Positions 7,863 through 15,520 of a DNA stretch of 64,000 nt are shown one piece after another. The DNA is from Pseudomonadota bacterium (lineage in GTDB: Bacteria; Myxococcota_A; UBA796; CAJQPC01). Every line of letters starts with the position of its first letter. The stretch's first letter is position 1. The stretch is from assembly GCA_024228935.1 (NCBI GenBank), contig JAAESX010000318.1, forward strand, positions 20,704 through 84,703, written 5' to 3'. The notes beneath the pieces are model-generated. The model did no database searches. It worked only from the letters and a program-made list of their open reading frames with translations, and was not told the origin of the DNA. The translations under genes were made by a program, and so were the position numbers.

Positions 7863-9514
7863 CAGTCGAGCTCGACGCCGATGTGCGTGCCGAGGCCCGT
7901 CTTGTCGCGCTGGACGTCAGCGGACTTGATGGACAGGCCGTCGAGGCTCGGCACCGCGAAGGTGATGTCGCCGAGGATGCTGAGCAGCGAGTCGAGCGGC
8001 AGGAGCTGGGTGAGCAGCTGGGTGATGGTCTCGGGCTCGGCGCCCCAGTCCGACTCGCGCACCATCATCACCATCTCGGGTGACCCGAGGGCCAGCACGA
8101 CGTTGCCGTCGGAGTAGCCCAGGTCCAGCGGGATGTTGAGGTTGATGGCCGCCTCGAGGTGCTCGCCGAACTCGCCGCCGGGGGTGTCGACGGTGACGTT
8201 GAGCTCGCCGATCTGCACCTCGAGTCCGGAGTCGCCCTGGACGACGACGGGCGGGAGCAGGGCATCGAGAGTGATGGTGCCCTGCTCGGTCTTCAGGCCC
8301 AGCAGGAGTGCGGGCTCCAGCGAGCCGTCGTCGGTCGAGAGAGTCAGCTCGAGGAGGCCGGCACGCCAGACCTCGAACATCAACCGGTTCAGCAGATCGT
8401 CGGAGATGGCGGCTCCGACCGCGGCGTCGTCGTCGACCGTGAGCTCGACGGGGGCGGACAGGAAGCCCGCGTAGGTGTGCTCGCCGTTGCTCGGTGCGTC
8501 GACGTCGATGTCCGTCGTGATGGCGATGCCCTTGGAGTCGATGCTGGCCTGGGCGAAGTCGGCGCCGATGGAGAGCGGGACACCCATGAGCTCGAGTTCG
8601 AACGAGAGGTCCAGGCCGGCGAGCGTGGACTCGAGCAGCGGCGGGACCATCGTCGTGATCTGCTCGAGCAGCATGTCCTCGAGCTTGCCGCGGATGGTGT
8701 CCACGAAGAGGTAGGCCTCGACGTCGCCGGGAAGGAGCGAGGTGTCGTAGCCGAAGCCGACCAGGTTCACGTCGGCGTCGAGCAGCTCGACCACCAGCTT
8801 GCCGTTGTCCGCGTCGAGCGTCAGCTGGCCCTCGATCTGCGCCTCGTCGGCCCACAGGGAGGCATCGACGTCGAAGTCCCAGCCGACGGCCTCGCCGACC
8901 GCCTGGAGGTCCACGAAGAGGTTCGGGATGACGACTTGGAGTTCGAGCATGCCGGCGCGGGGCGTCGCCTCGAGGCGAACGGTGTCGAACGTGATGTCGT
9001 CGACGTTGGCGGCGATCTCGACCGCGTCCCAGCCCCAGACCCCGTAGGTGTCCTCGTAGATGGGGTTCATGCCGGTCGCGGCGGCCGCGATGGTCTCCTG
9101 GTCGACCATGCTGCCCGCGAAGTCCATCGCGGCGTCGATGCCGGGCTGGTTCAGGCGCAGGCCCGCCGCATCCTCGATCGCGTGGCCCGGGTCGGCGAAC
9201 TCGCCGGCCAGGACACCGACGCGGTCGTAGCGCCACTCGCTGTCGGTGGTGGTGCCGTACGCCTCGATGACGTTGACGCCGCGGGAGAGCTCGGCCGAGC
9301 CGACGAACGTGCCGGACCGGTCGGGGGTCGCCTCGGCCTCGTTTACGTCGATGGTGCGCAGGTTCTCGAAGGTGCCGGTGACCTCGACGGCGCCCTCGCC
9401 GAGCCAGGCGGCGGCGGCGGGAGACGTGATGGCGATCTGCGGACGCGGCCCCTCGTCGAGCTCGTTGAGTCCGTCGTCACGGCTGCAGGCGATGGTCAAG
9501 GCGAAGAGAAGCAT
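7862..9514 (-). CDS. Lipoprotein with Ig-like and TULIP/BPI-like tandem domains
   Basis: 550-aa lipoprotein (MLLFALTIACS, Cys10). Residues ~20-105 form an Ig-like module of the type seen before surface enzymes (IAITSPAAAAWLGEGAVEVTG ... VNVIEAYGTT). The rest alternates long amphipathic strands and helices: GMLELQVVIPNLFVDLQAVG, KLEDMLLEQITTMVPPLLES followed by GLDLSFELELMGVPLSIGAD and SKGIAITTDIDVD, repeated once in looser form (ISDDLLNRLMFEVWRAGLLELTL). A helix feeding into a long curved sheet with Gly-rich turns is the pattern of tubular lipid-binding (BPI/TULIP) folds; this is an inference, not a recognised family. SD gagga precedes ATG 9514. A sigma-54 promoter lies at 9575-9589, and fadL-like is coupled downstream. 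Confidence 0.7.
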   Translation of the reverse strand: MLLFALTIACSRDDGLNELDEGPRPQIAITSPAAAAWLGEGAVEVTGTFENLRTIDVNEAEATPDRSGTFVGSAELSRGVNVIEAYGTTTDSEWRYDRVGVLAGEFADPGHAIEDAAGLRLNQPGIDAAMDFAGSMVDQETIAAAATGMNPIYEDTYGVWGWDAVEIAANVDDITFDTVRLEATPRAGMLELQVVIPNLFVDLQAVGEAVGWDFDVDASLWADEAQIEGQLTLDADNGKLVVELLDADVNLVGFGYDTSLLPGDVEAYLFVDTIRGKLEDMLLEQITTMVPPLLESTLAGLDLSFELELMGVPLSIGADFAQASIDSKGIAITTDIDVDAPSNGEHTYAGFLSAPVELTVDDDAAVGAAISDDLLNRLMFEVWRAGLLELTLSTDDGSLEPALLLGLKTEQGTITLDALLPPVVVQGDSGLEVQIGELNVTVDTPGGEFGEHLEAAINLNIPLDLGYSDGNVVLALGSPEMVMMVRESDWGAEPETITQLLTQLLPLDSLLSILGDITFAVPSLDGLSIKSADVQRDKTGLGTHIGVELD

Positions 9515-9574
9515 GGTGGGTTCCTCGGGCCGCAAAATGCTGCTTGGGGAACGAAAATGCCATGATCGGGGGCC

Positions 9575-9589
9575 GCAACAAGCGTGCCA
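9575..9589 (-). promoter_or_regulatory. Sigma-54 (RpoN) promoter for the TULIP-like/FadL operon
   Basis: The minus strand reads TGGCACGCTTGTTGC, a full match to the consensus TGGCACG-N4-TTGC. Placing +1 about 12 bases past the GC puts it near 9563, about 49 nt ahead of the ATG at 9514, leaving room for the gagga SD. No enhancer-binding-protein gene lies nearby. Confidence 0.8.
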
Positions 9590-9655
9590 GCCTGTCAAGG
9601 CGGATGTCTCCGCGGTGTCACTGGCATCCGCTCACGCCGGGGGTACAACGTCGCC

Positions 9656-10354
9656 ATGCTGCTGCTGATCTCCACCGCTCTGGCTCTCCCTCCCCACGAC
9701 GACGCGGGTCAGGCATTCCTCGACGCCGTCCATCGGATGGAGGTCGCAATGCGGGCCTCGTCGACCCAGACCTACACACTCCACAAGCGCGAGTGGGTCG
9801 ATGGAGAGTTCACGGACGAACAGACGCTGCACGTGAGGTTCCGGCTGCCGGACGAGATCGTGCTGACGTACTCGGGCAAGAAGGAGGGCCGGGTCGTCCT
9901 CTACAAGGGAGCGGACTGGAACGACGGCGAGCTGCGGGTCGATCCGGGGCCGATGCTCCCCGTGCTGAACCTGGACAAGGACGGCGCCATCGCCAAGGAC
10001 GGCGAGCGGTACGGGGTCATGGAGTCCCGAACGCTGCACGTCAGCACGCTGGTGTCCCGCGAGACCGAGCGGGTGCGGGTGCATCCCGTGTGGGTCGACG
10101 AGGGCGTCTCGACCGTCCGGGGCGAGCGGGTGCACTGCTTCGACACCCGGGCGCCGAAGGACGAGGACCCGACGCTGTACGCGGCTCGCACGCGCGTCTG
10201 CTTCTCCGAGGCGCACGACCTGCCGGTCCTCGTCGAGGTGTGGAACGACGAGGACGGCGCCATGAGGATGGTCGAGCAGTACACGTTCGTCGACATCGAC
10301 CCCTCGGCCGGGCTGACCGACCGGGACTTCGACCCCGCGACCTACGGCATGTGA
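9656..10354 (+). CDS. DUF1571-type secreted protein
   Basis: 232 aa; leader MLLLISTALALPPHD, then a helix with AFLDAVHRMEVAMRASSTQTYTLHKREWVDGEF, HVRFRLPDEIVLTYSGKKEGRVVLYKG and LPVLNLDKDGAIAK. This is the arrangement of DUF1571 proteins, distantly like outer-membrane lipoprotein sorting/LolA-RseB folds. Function unknown; a periplasmic lipid or lipoprotein binding role is a guess from the fold. Start ATG 9656 is chosen because it directly opens the leader; a frame from 9584 would add 24 uncharacteristic residues. Convergent with the next gene, 3' ends overlapping by 13 bp. Confidence 0.72.
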   Translation: MLLLISTALALPPHDDAGQAFLDAVHRMEVAMRASSTQTYTLHKREWVDGEFTDEQTLHVRFRLPDEIVLTYSGKKEGRVVLYKGADWNDGELRVDPGPMLPVLNLDKDGAIAKDGERYGVMESRTLHVSTLVSRETERVRVHPVWVDEGVSTVRGERVHCFDTRAPKDEDPTLYAARTRVCFSEAHDLPVLVEVWNDEDGAMRMVEQYTFVDIDPSAGLTDRDFDPATYGM

Positions 10355-11076
10355 TCCGCGACGGTCTCGCCGCCGAGGTCGTCCACGAGCACCGTCTCGA
10401 CCCGGTTCGTTCCCATCGCCGTGCGCGCGACCAGGTGCGTCTCGCTGGTCGTCCGGGTGGGGATCGCGACGAAGGTCCGGCCGACGACCGTGTCGATGTC
10501 CTTGTTCAGCCACGTGCCGTAGGGGAAACGCGTCCGCAGGCGACCGAGGCCCACGCGGGCCGCGACGGTGCCGGGGATGGCCTCGTCGTACTCGAGCAGC
10601 ACGCCACCGGCGGCCACGTCCACATCGACCGGGACCGTCAGCCCGTCGAGGTGGACGCGGCCGCGCTGGACGACGATCACGGCGTCTCCATGCGTCGTGC
10701 CCTGGACCCGACCCCCGCCGAGAGCGAGGTCGAGGGGGGCCCAGGGGTCGTCCACCTGGATGTGGCCTCGTTCCAGCTCGACGAAGACCTGGGTCGCGCC
10801 CGCCAGCGCGATGTCGATCTCCGTCTTGCAGTGCGGGGCGAACGCGTCGGGCAGGCCGACGTTGACCACGGCGGCGTCCATGCCGCCCTCGAAGTCCAGG
10901 GTGCAGCCCTCGGACCAGTTCACCGGCGTGGCCGTCACGACCGTCGCGTCCGCACCTGCCACGGTCCGGATGGTGATGTCGGCCCGGTCGGCCTGCACGG
11001 TGAGTCTCGGCATGTCCGCCGGGAGTGTCCGGGAGATGGGCGCGGCGAGCGCCAAGTTCATGAGTGCGAGCAGCAT
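10342..11076 (-). CDS. Secreted adhesin/DUF4097-like beta-helix protein
   Basis: 244 aa. Leader MLLALMNLALAAPIS, then repeated short beta stretches with a rung-like pattern (RLTVQADRADITIRTVAGAD, GHIQVDDPWAPLDLALGGGRVQG, GDAVIVVQRGRVHLDGLTVP, VDVDVAAGGVLLEYDE), typical of DUF4097-type right-handed beta-helices in exported proteins. Strong SD ggagga seven bases before ATG 11076. Function unknown. A longer open frame up to 11721 is antisense to the lamin-tail gene and is not supported. Confidence 0.6.
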   Translation of the reverse strand: MLLALMNLALAAPISRTLPADMPRLTVQADRADITIRTVAGADATVVTATPVNWSEGCTLDFEGGMDAAVVNVGLPDAFAPHCKTEIDIALAGATQVFVELERGHIQVDDPWAPLDLALGGGRVQGTTHGDAVIVVQRGRVHLDGLTVPVDVDVAAGGVLLEYDEAIPGTVAARVGLGRLRTRFPYGTWLNKDIDTVVGRTFVAIPTRTTSETHLVARTAMGTNRVETVLVDDLGGETVADHMP

Positions 11077-11121
11077 CGTTCCTCCACTCCGTTCGACCCC
11101 GGAGGCTCGGGCGAGCGCTAC

Positions 11122-11136
11122 TGGCACGCAACTTGC
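11122..11136 (+). promoter_or_regulatory. Sigma-54 (RpoN) promoter for the lamin-tail lipoprotein gene
   Basis: TGGCACGCAACTTGC matches TGGCACG-N4-TTGC exactly. Predicted +1 near 11148, about 35 nt before ATG 11183. Second full-consensus sigma-54 site in the window, 1.5 kb from the first and pointing the other way. Confidence 0.8.
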
Positions 11137-11182
11137 GCCCGCTGCTGTGGGCCTCGGATCGGTCGGCGGCGTAGCTGTGGTC

Positions 11183-11983
11183 ATGCTCTTGCTCCCGATC
11201 CTGACCGCATGCATCGAGTACGGCGTCACCCCCGGGCCTTCGCCCGAAGACACGGGCGGCCTGCGACACTGGACCGAGGCGGGCTCGGGAGATGAAGGCG
11301 GCAACGGCGGCGGCGGAAACGGCGGCGGCGGAAACGGCGGCGGTGGCAACGGCGGCGGCGGCTCGGACAACGACGACGGTGGGTCCAGCGATGACCCCGA
11401 CGAGGGGAACGGCGGGGGCTCGGACGAGACCGAGGAGCCTGGCTCCTCGCGAGACTCGGCCCGTGCTCCCAAGCGCGGCGAGGTGGTCATCAACGAGCTG
11501 CTCATCGACCCCGACGGCGTCTCGGACGCAGACGGTGAGTGGGTCGAGCTCTGGAATGTCGGGAGCGCCTGGGTCGACCTCGAGGGCGCCCGGCTGGCCG
11601 ACGAAGGTGTCGATGACATCGAGATCGAGGGCTCCGACCTGGTCGTCGAGCCCGGTGGATTCCTGGTCGTCTGCGCCGAGGACTCGACCTGGGACAACGG
11701 CGGCGTCGACTGCCAGGCCACCTTCGTCTACGAGACGTGGGGCGGCGGGTTCGCGATGTCCAACATCGAGGACGAGGTCGTGCTCTACGCCGGCGACGGC
11801 ACCAAGCTGGACGACGTGAGCTGGGGTGAGGGCTTCGCCGCGGTGGGCGAGGCGATGGGCGTCGACCCGGACCAGGCCTCGGTCAACCTGAACGACGACC
11901 TGTCGGACTGGTGCGAGCAGTGGGGCTGGCTGAACAGCGGCGACATGGGGAACCCGGGGGAAGAGAACGACTGGTGCTGGTAG
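11183..11983 (+). CDS. Lamin-tail-domain (LTD) surface lipoprotein
   Basis: 266 aa: short leader with lipobox (MLLLPILTACIE, Cys10), a low-complexity Gly/Asn linker of repeated GGNGG units (~11301-11363) followed by an acidic Asp/Glu/Ser stretch, then an LTD domain (residues ~95-220): GEVVINELLIDPDGVSDADG, EWVELWNVGSAWVDLEGARL, GGFLVVCAED, DEVVLYAGDGTKLDDVSW. LTD modules occur on bacterial surface and secreted nuclease proteins as binding domains; here there is no enzyme domain. The linker probably spaces the domain from the membrane. The tail is Trp-rich (WCEQWGWLNSGD ... DWCW). Transcribed alone from the sigma-54 site. Confidence 0.78.
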   Translation: MLLLPILTACIEYGVTPGPSPEDTGGLRHWTEAGSGDEGGNGGGGNGGGGNGGGGNGGGGSDNDDGGSSDDPDEGNGGGSDETEEPGSSRDSARAPKRGEVVINELLIDPDGVSDADGEWVELWNVGSAWVDLEGARLADEGVDDIEIEGSDLVVEPGGFLVVCAEDSTWDNGGVDCQATFVYETWGGGFAMSNIEDEVVLYAGDGTKLDDVSWGEGFAAVGEAMGVDPDQASVNLNDDLSDWCEQWGWLNSGDMGNPGEENDWCW

Positions 11984-12043
11984 GCAGCGCCCCGGTGCTC
12001 CGATTCCTGTGTTTCCTCTTGTTGATGTCGTGCTCACACTTGC

Positions 12044-12072
12044 TTGACATGCGCGTGACATCTGGCGTAAAC
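12044..12072 (+). promoter_or_regulatory. Possible sigma-70-type promoter
   Basis: TTGACA at 12044-12049, 17-base spacer, GTAAAC at 12067-12072. The -35 is perfect, the -10 poor. It sits 25 bases before ATG 12097 in the only intergenic space ahead of that gene. Confidence 0.35.
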
Positions 12073-12096
12073 CCGGTTTGAACCCCGGGAGAAGCC

Positions 12097-12411
12097 ATGC
12101 AGGAAATGAGCGCCGACCTCAAGCGGCTCGAGTACTACCAGCGACGGGAAGCCCAGCGGACGTTCTACGCACGCGCGCTCCTGCTCTCGACCATCCTGGG
12201 GATGCTCGGCGCCAACATGTTCCTCACATGGCAGACCCACGAGGACATGCTCACGAACATGGATCAGGCTCGGCTCGAGCAGTCCCAGCTGATCGACGCG
12301 CAGGCCGCGGTCATCAACGAGATGGGCGCGAAGATGGCGACCATGGAGGCCCAGGTCGACATGATGGAAGCGCAGACCGCCTCGACCGCCGAGATGCTCG
12401 CGTCCCGTTGA
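12097..12411 (+). CDS. Small membrane-anchored coiled-coil protein (104 aa)
   Basis: Not recognised. Residues 1-22 are charged and helical (DLKRLEYYQRREAQR), residues ~25-45 form one membrane helix (ARALLLSTILGMLGANMFLTW), and the C-terminal ~58 residues are a heptad-rich coiled coil (SQLIDAQAAVINEMGAKMATM, MMEAQTASTAEMLAS). Topology suggests a cytoplasmic N-terminus and a periplasmic coiled coil. Single gene between the LTD lipoprotein gene and a hairpin. Confidence 0.7.
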   Translation: MQEMSADLKRLEYYQRREAQRTFYARALLLSTILGMLGANMFLTWQTHEDMLTNMDQARLEQSQLIDAQAAVINEMGAKMATMEAQVDMMEAQTASTAEMLASR

Positions 12412-12419
12412 CGTCGCAC

Positions 12420-12445
12420 AGGCGTGTCCCGATCGGGGCACGCCT
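12420..12445 (+). terminator. Hairpin, possible transcription terminator
   Basis: AGGCGTG (12420-12426) pairs with CACGCCT (12439-12445), and the inner tccc-gatc-gggg continues the stem with one G-U pair. Nine bases after the stop at 12411. No T-run follows, so termination strength is uncertain. Confidence 0.5.
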
Positions 12446-12508
12446 GCCGCACCCTGGACGGCTTTCCAGGGACTTGGACGCGGCATGGCCGTTGCATGAT
12501 GGAGCGAG

Positions 12509-14302
12509 ATGCTGCTCCTCGCACTGGCCTGCTCCGACTACGAGCTCTCGCAGAAGTCCGACGTCGGCGCCGGCGAGGACGCGTGTCCCATCGAGGACGC
12601 GCCTGTCGTGGCCATCGACGTCGACGAGAGCTGTGCCTTCGACGCGCTTCCAGGCGGGTTCGACCCGGTCGTCGAGTGGCGCTGGGAGGGCTCGCTGGGG
12701 GCGCCTGGTCACGACGACGTGATGATGATGCCGGTGGTCGGCGACGTCGACGCCGACGGGCTCCCCGAGGTCGTGTTCACCTCGTACGCGGCCAACCAGT
12801 ACGGCTCGGCGGGCGCGCTCCACATCCTCGAGGGCACGGGCGAGGAGACCTCGGCCTTCACCTCGATAGGGGGCTACGCGCCGGTCGCCTCGAGCGGAGT
12901 CGCACTCGGTGACCTCGAAGGCGACGGCGTCCCCGAGATCCTGGTGATGAGCACGGACACCCGGGTGCTCGCGCTGCACGCGGACGGGACCCTCGTCTGG
13001 GCGAGCGAGTCGCTCGCTGGGAACACGACCGGGTACGGCTACCCCGTGGTCGCGGACCTGGACGGCGATGGGCTCGCCGAGGTGGTCTCCGGGCGCGTCA
13101 TCCTGGACCACACCGGGGCGACCGTCGGGGTCGGTGCGTACGGGCAGGGTGGGGTCTACGCCATCCCGGTGGTCGCGGATCTGGACCTGGACGGCAACCA
13201 GGAGGTCCTGGTCGGGAACGCGGCCTACAAGCGTGACGGCACGGCAAAGTGGGTCAACGACATGCCGGACGGGTGGTCCGCCGTGGCCGACTTCGACCTG
13301 GACGGCTTCGGCGAGGTCGTGAGTGTCCAGGACGGCGCGGTCTGGCTCGCCGACACCGACGGGACCATCTTGTGGAGCGACCCGTCCGGCGTCCCGGGAG
13401 GTGGAGGGGGCCCGCCCACCATCGCCGACTTCGACGGCGACGGGCTGCCTGAGATCGGGACCGCTGGCTACTCCGGCTACGTCGTTCACGACACCGATGG
13501 CACGCAGCTCTGGCTCCAGACGACCCAGGACCAGAGCTCGGCGCGGACAGGCTCAGCGGTGTTCGACTTCGAGGGGGACGGACAGGCCGAAGTGGTCTAC
13601 GCCGACGAGCTCGCGCTGTTTGTCTACGACGGAGCGACCGGCGCGGTCCTGATGGCCGAGGAGAACCACTCCAGCTGGACCCTGTTCGAGTACCCGGCCA
13701 TCGTCGACGTCGATGCCGACGGCGAGGCCGAGATCATCCTGGCGAGCAACGACTCGATCGACGCCGGCTGGCAGGGCATCACGGCCATCGGCGACCTGAA
13801 CGACAGCTGGGCTCCGACGACCCAGACCTGGAACCAGCACGCGTACCACATCACCAATGCGGCGGATGACCTGTCCATCCCCGCGGAACCGTTGATGAAC
13901 TGGCAGACCGGGCACAACAGCTACCGGGCTGGCGGGCTGCGCGAGCGAGATGGCATCCCGGCGCCGAACCTGCGCGTCGAGGTCACCGACATCTGCTGGG
14001 ACTGCCTCGCCGGGACGGTCGACGTGTCGGTCCAGGTGTTCAACGACGGGCTCACCTCGCCGGGTGACGAGGTCGATCTGGTGCTGCAGTTCCGCGAGGC
14101 GGGCGGCTCGCTCCGGACGCTCGAAGGACTCACCATCGCGGCCCCGGCCATCGGGGAGTCGAGCCCGGCGATGGTCTTCCACGCCGCGTTGCCCGAGCAG
14201 GCCATCGAGAGTCTGCGGGTGGAGGTCGACCCCGGGGACGAGCTGACCGAGTGCCACGAGGACGACAACGCCTGGGTCGAGGCGCTGGACTGCAGTCTCT
14301 GA
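12509..14302 (+). CDS. FG-GAP/VCBS-repeat surface lipoprotein with CARDB-like C-terminus
   Basis: 597 aa; leader MLLLALACSD (Cys8). Residues ~55-420 hold about seven integrin-type repeats of the form PVVGDVDADGLPEVVF, VALGDLEGDGVPEILVM, PVVADLDGDGLAEVVS, PPTIADFDGDGLPEIGT, each with the DxDxDG calcium loop, building a beta-propeller. After ITAIGDLNDSWAPTTQTWNQ the last ~110 residues form a CARDB-like adhesion domain (APNLRVEVTDICWDCLAGTV ... DPGDELTECHEDDNAWVE). Likely cell-surface protein for binding or matrix contact. SD ggag seven bases before the ATG. Confidence 0.82.
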   Translation: MLLLALACSDYELSQKSDVGAGEDACPIEDAPVVAIDVDESCAFDALPGGFDPVVEWRWEGSLGAPGHDDVMMMPVVGDVDADGLPEVVFTSYAANQYGSAGALHILEGTGEETSAFTSIGGYAPVASSGVALGDLEGDGVPEILVMSTDTRVLALHADGTLVWASESLAGNTTGYGYPVVADLDGDGLAEVVSGRVILDHTGATVGVGAYGQGGVYAIPVVADLDLDGNQEVLVGNAAYKRDGTAKWVNDMPDGWSAVADFDLDGFGEVVSVQDGAVWLADTDGTILWSDPSGVPGGGGGPPTIADFDGDGLPEIGTAGYSGYVVHDTDGTQLWLQTTQDQSSARTGSAVFDFEGDGQAEVVYADELALFVYDGATGAVLMAEENHSSWTLFEYPAIVDVDADGEAEIILASNDSIDAGWQGITAIGDLNDSWAPTTQTWNQHAYHITNAADDLSIPAEPLMNWQTGHNSYRAGGLRERDGIPAPNLRVEVTDICWDCLAGTVDVSVQVFNDGLTSPGDEVDLVLQFREAGGSLRTLEGLTIAAPAIGESSPAMVFHAALPEQAIESLRVEVDPGDELTECHEDDNAWVEALDCSL

Positions 14303-14308
14303 GCGGCT

Positions 14309-14881
14309 CTACTCGTATTTGACCGAGCACCCGTACGGCTTCGTGGTCGCGACCGAGATGGGGGTGCCGGCCTTGGTCTCGGCCAGCGCGGTGGTCAGGT
14401 GGCCGTGGTACTCGCCCTTGCCCTCGACCCGTCCGCGCGGGGCGTTGTCGAGCGCGCCGTAGTAGGTCACCACGCCGTGGTCGACGACCACCATCTGGGG
14501 CGTTGTGGTCGCGGCGTAGAGCTGGCCGACGGTGCCGTCCTCGTCGATGAGGATGGGGTGCTGCATCGCCCAGTCCGTGGCGGCGGCCTTGTTCTTCTCG
14601 ACGCCGTGTCCCTGCTTGCCCGGCGCGCCGGAGTTGATGGCGAGCCAGACGACGCCATCGTTCTCGACGGCGTTCAGCGCGGCCTTCTGGAGTGGTCCAT
14701 CGTCCCCGTGGGCGTAGACGACGAATGGGCAGCCCGGGTTGAACCACTCGAGCACGACGACCTCGTCCGCATGCTCGGACAGCGTCACGGTGTTGCCGTC
14801 CAGGTCGGTCAGCGTGAAGTCGGGCGCGGGCTCGCCGATGGCCGGGGCGGCGAACGCGAGGGACGAGAGAAGCGCGATCAT
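14309..14881 (-). CDS. Redoxin/thioredoxin-fold secreted protein
   Basis: 190 aa with a short leader (MIALLSSLAFAAPAIG). The thioredoxin fold is clear: PAPDFTLTDLDGNTVTLSEH, then VVVLEWFNPGCPFVVYAHGD, where the single Cys in NPGCPF is the peroxiredoxin-like active site of this group, and TTPQMVVVDHGVVTYYGALD with the cis-Pro. The conserved C-terminal GCSVKY is present. Predicted periplasmic thiol enzyme. Start ATG 14881 overlaps the stop of the upstream nDsbD-like gene (ATGA), pairing two thiol-related proteins. Confidence 0.82.
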   Translation of the reverse strand: MIALLSSLAFAAPAIGEPAPDFTLTDLDGNTVTLSEHADEVVVLEWFNPGCPFVVYAHGDDGPLQKAALNAVENDGVVWLAINSGAPGKQGHGVEKNKAAATDWAMQHPILIDEDGTVGQLYAATTTPQMVVVDHGVVTYYGALDNAPRGRVEGKGEYHGHLTTALAETKAGTPISVATTKPYGCSVKYE

Positions 14882-15504
14882 GGGGTCTCCAGGGTCAGCG
14901 TGGTGCTCTGGCCGTCGGTGGTGTGGACCGCCCAGTTGCCGGCGGCCTCGGGACTGATGTGGATGCCATCGGGTCGCTCGGTGATGCGGGCGCCGCTGGA
15001 CGCGAGCTCGGCCGATGGGAACAGCTCGCCGGGTGGGACGAGCCAGCCGTCCCCCGTCCAGACCTCGAGCTGGGCCTCGTAGGGGAGTGCGTCGACGTGG
15101 CGGTCGAGCCTCGTCCGGTCGGTGGGGTCCACTCGGAGGACGGCCTCCTGGTAGACACACTCCGCCTTGCAGACGAGCCAGGCGGCATCGAGCTCGACGA
15201 CCGACTCGTCGGTCCGCTCGAAGGGGAGCAGGACGACGAGCTCGTCGCTGTAGCCGAAGCTCTTGATGGGGCCGGGGGCCACGAACCGCTCGGGCGCGGG
15301 GAAGCGCGGGTCGCCGACTCGGACGTCGTCGCTGCGGATGTCGGTGGCCATGCCCGCGTCGCCGGGGTTCACCCAGTAGACGTGCCAGCCCGGGTCGAGC
15401 TCGAACTGGACGGCCAGCCAGTCGGCGTCGGCGAGCGTCCGGACCTGGACCTGTGGCGTCCGGTGCTGGACGGGGTGGATGCAGGCGAGGGCGACCAGGA
15501 GCAC
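14878..15504 (-). CDS. nDsbD-like (DsbD alpha-domain) lipoprotein
   Basis: 208 aa. Leader MLLVALACIHP (GTG start, lipobox Cys8). The core shows the N-terminal domain of DsbD/ScsB proteins: FELDPGWHVYWVNPGDAGMA, FPAPERFVAPGPIKSFGYSDELVVLLPF and AAWLVCKAECVYQE, whose CxxxC pair is the redox site in this domain. The transmembrane and thioredoxin parts of full DsbD are absent, so this is a stand-alone lipid-anchored domain. It is coupled to a redoxin, which suggests a small periplasmic thiol relay whose membrane reductant is encoded elsewhere. Confidence 0.78.
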   Translation of the reverse strand: MLLVALACIHPVQHRTPQVQVRTLADADWLAVQFELDPGWHVYWVNPGDAGMATDIRSDDVRVGDPRFPAPERFVAPGPIKSFGYSDELVVLLPFERTDESVVELDAAWLVCKAECVYQEAVLRVDPTDRTRLDRHVDALPYEAQLEVWTGDGWLVPPGELFPSAELASSGARITERPDGIHISPEAAGNWAVHTTDGQSTTLTLETP

Positions 15505-15520
15505 GGGTTAGCTATGGCGC

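Noticed and set aside
12481..12495. Sigma-54-like promoter CGGCATG-N4-TTGC ahead of the FG-GAP lipoprotein
   Set aside because: Two consensus mismatches, and the predicted transcription start would fall about two bases before the ATG, leaving no leader for the SD.
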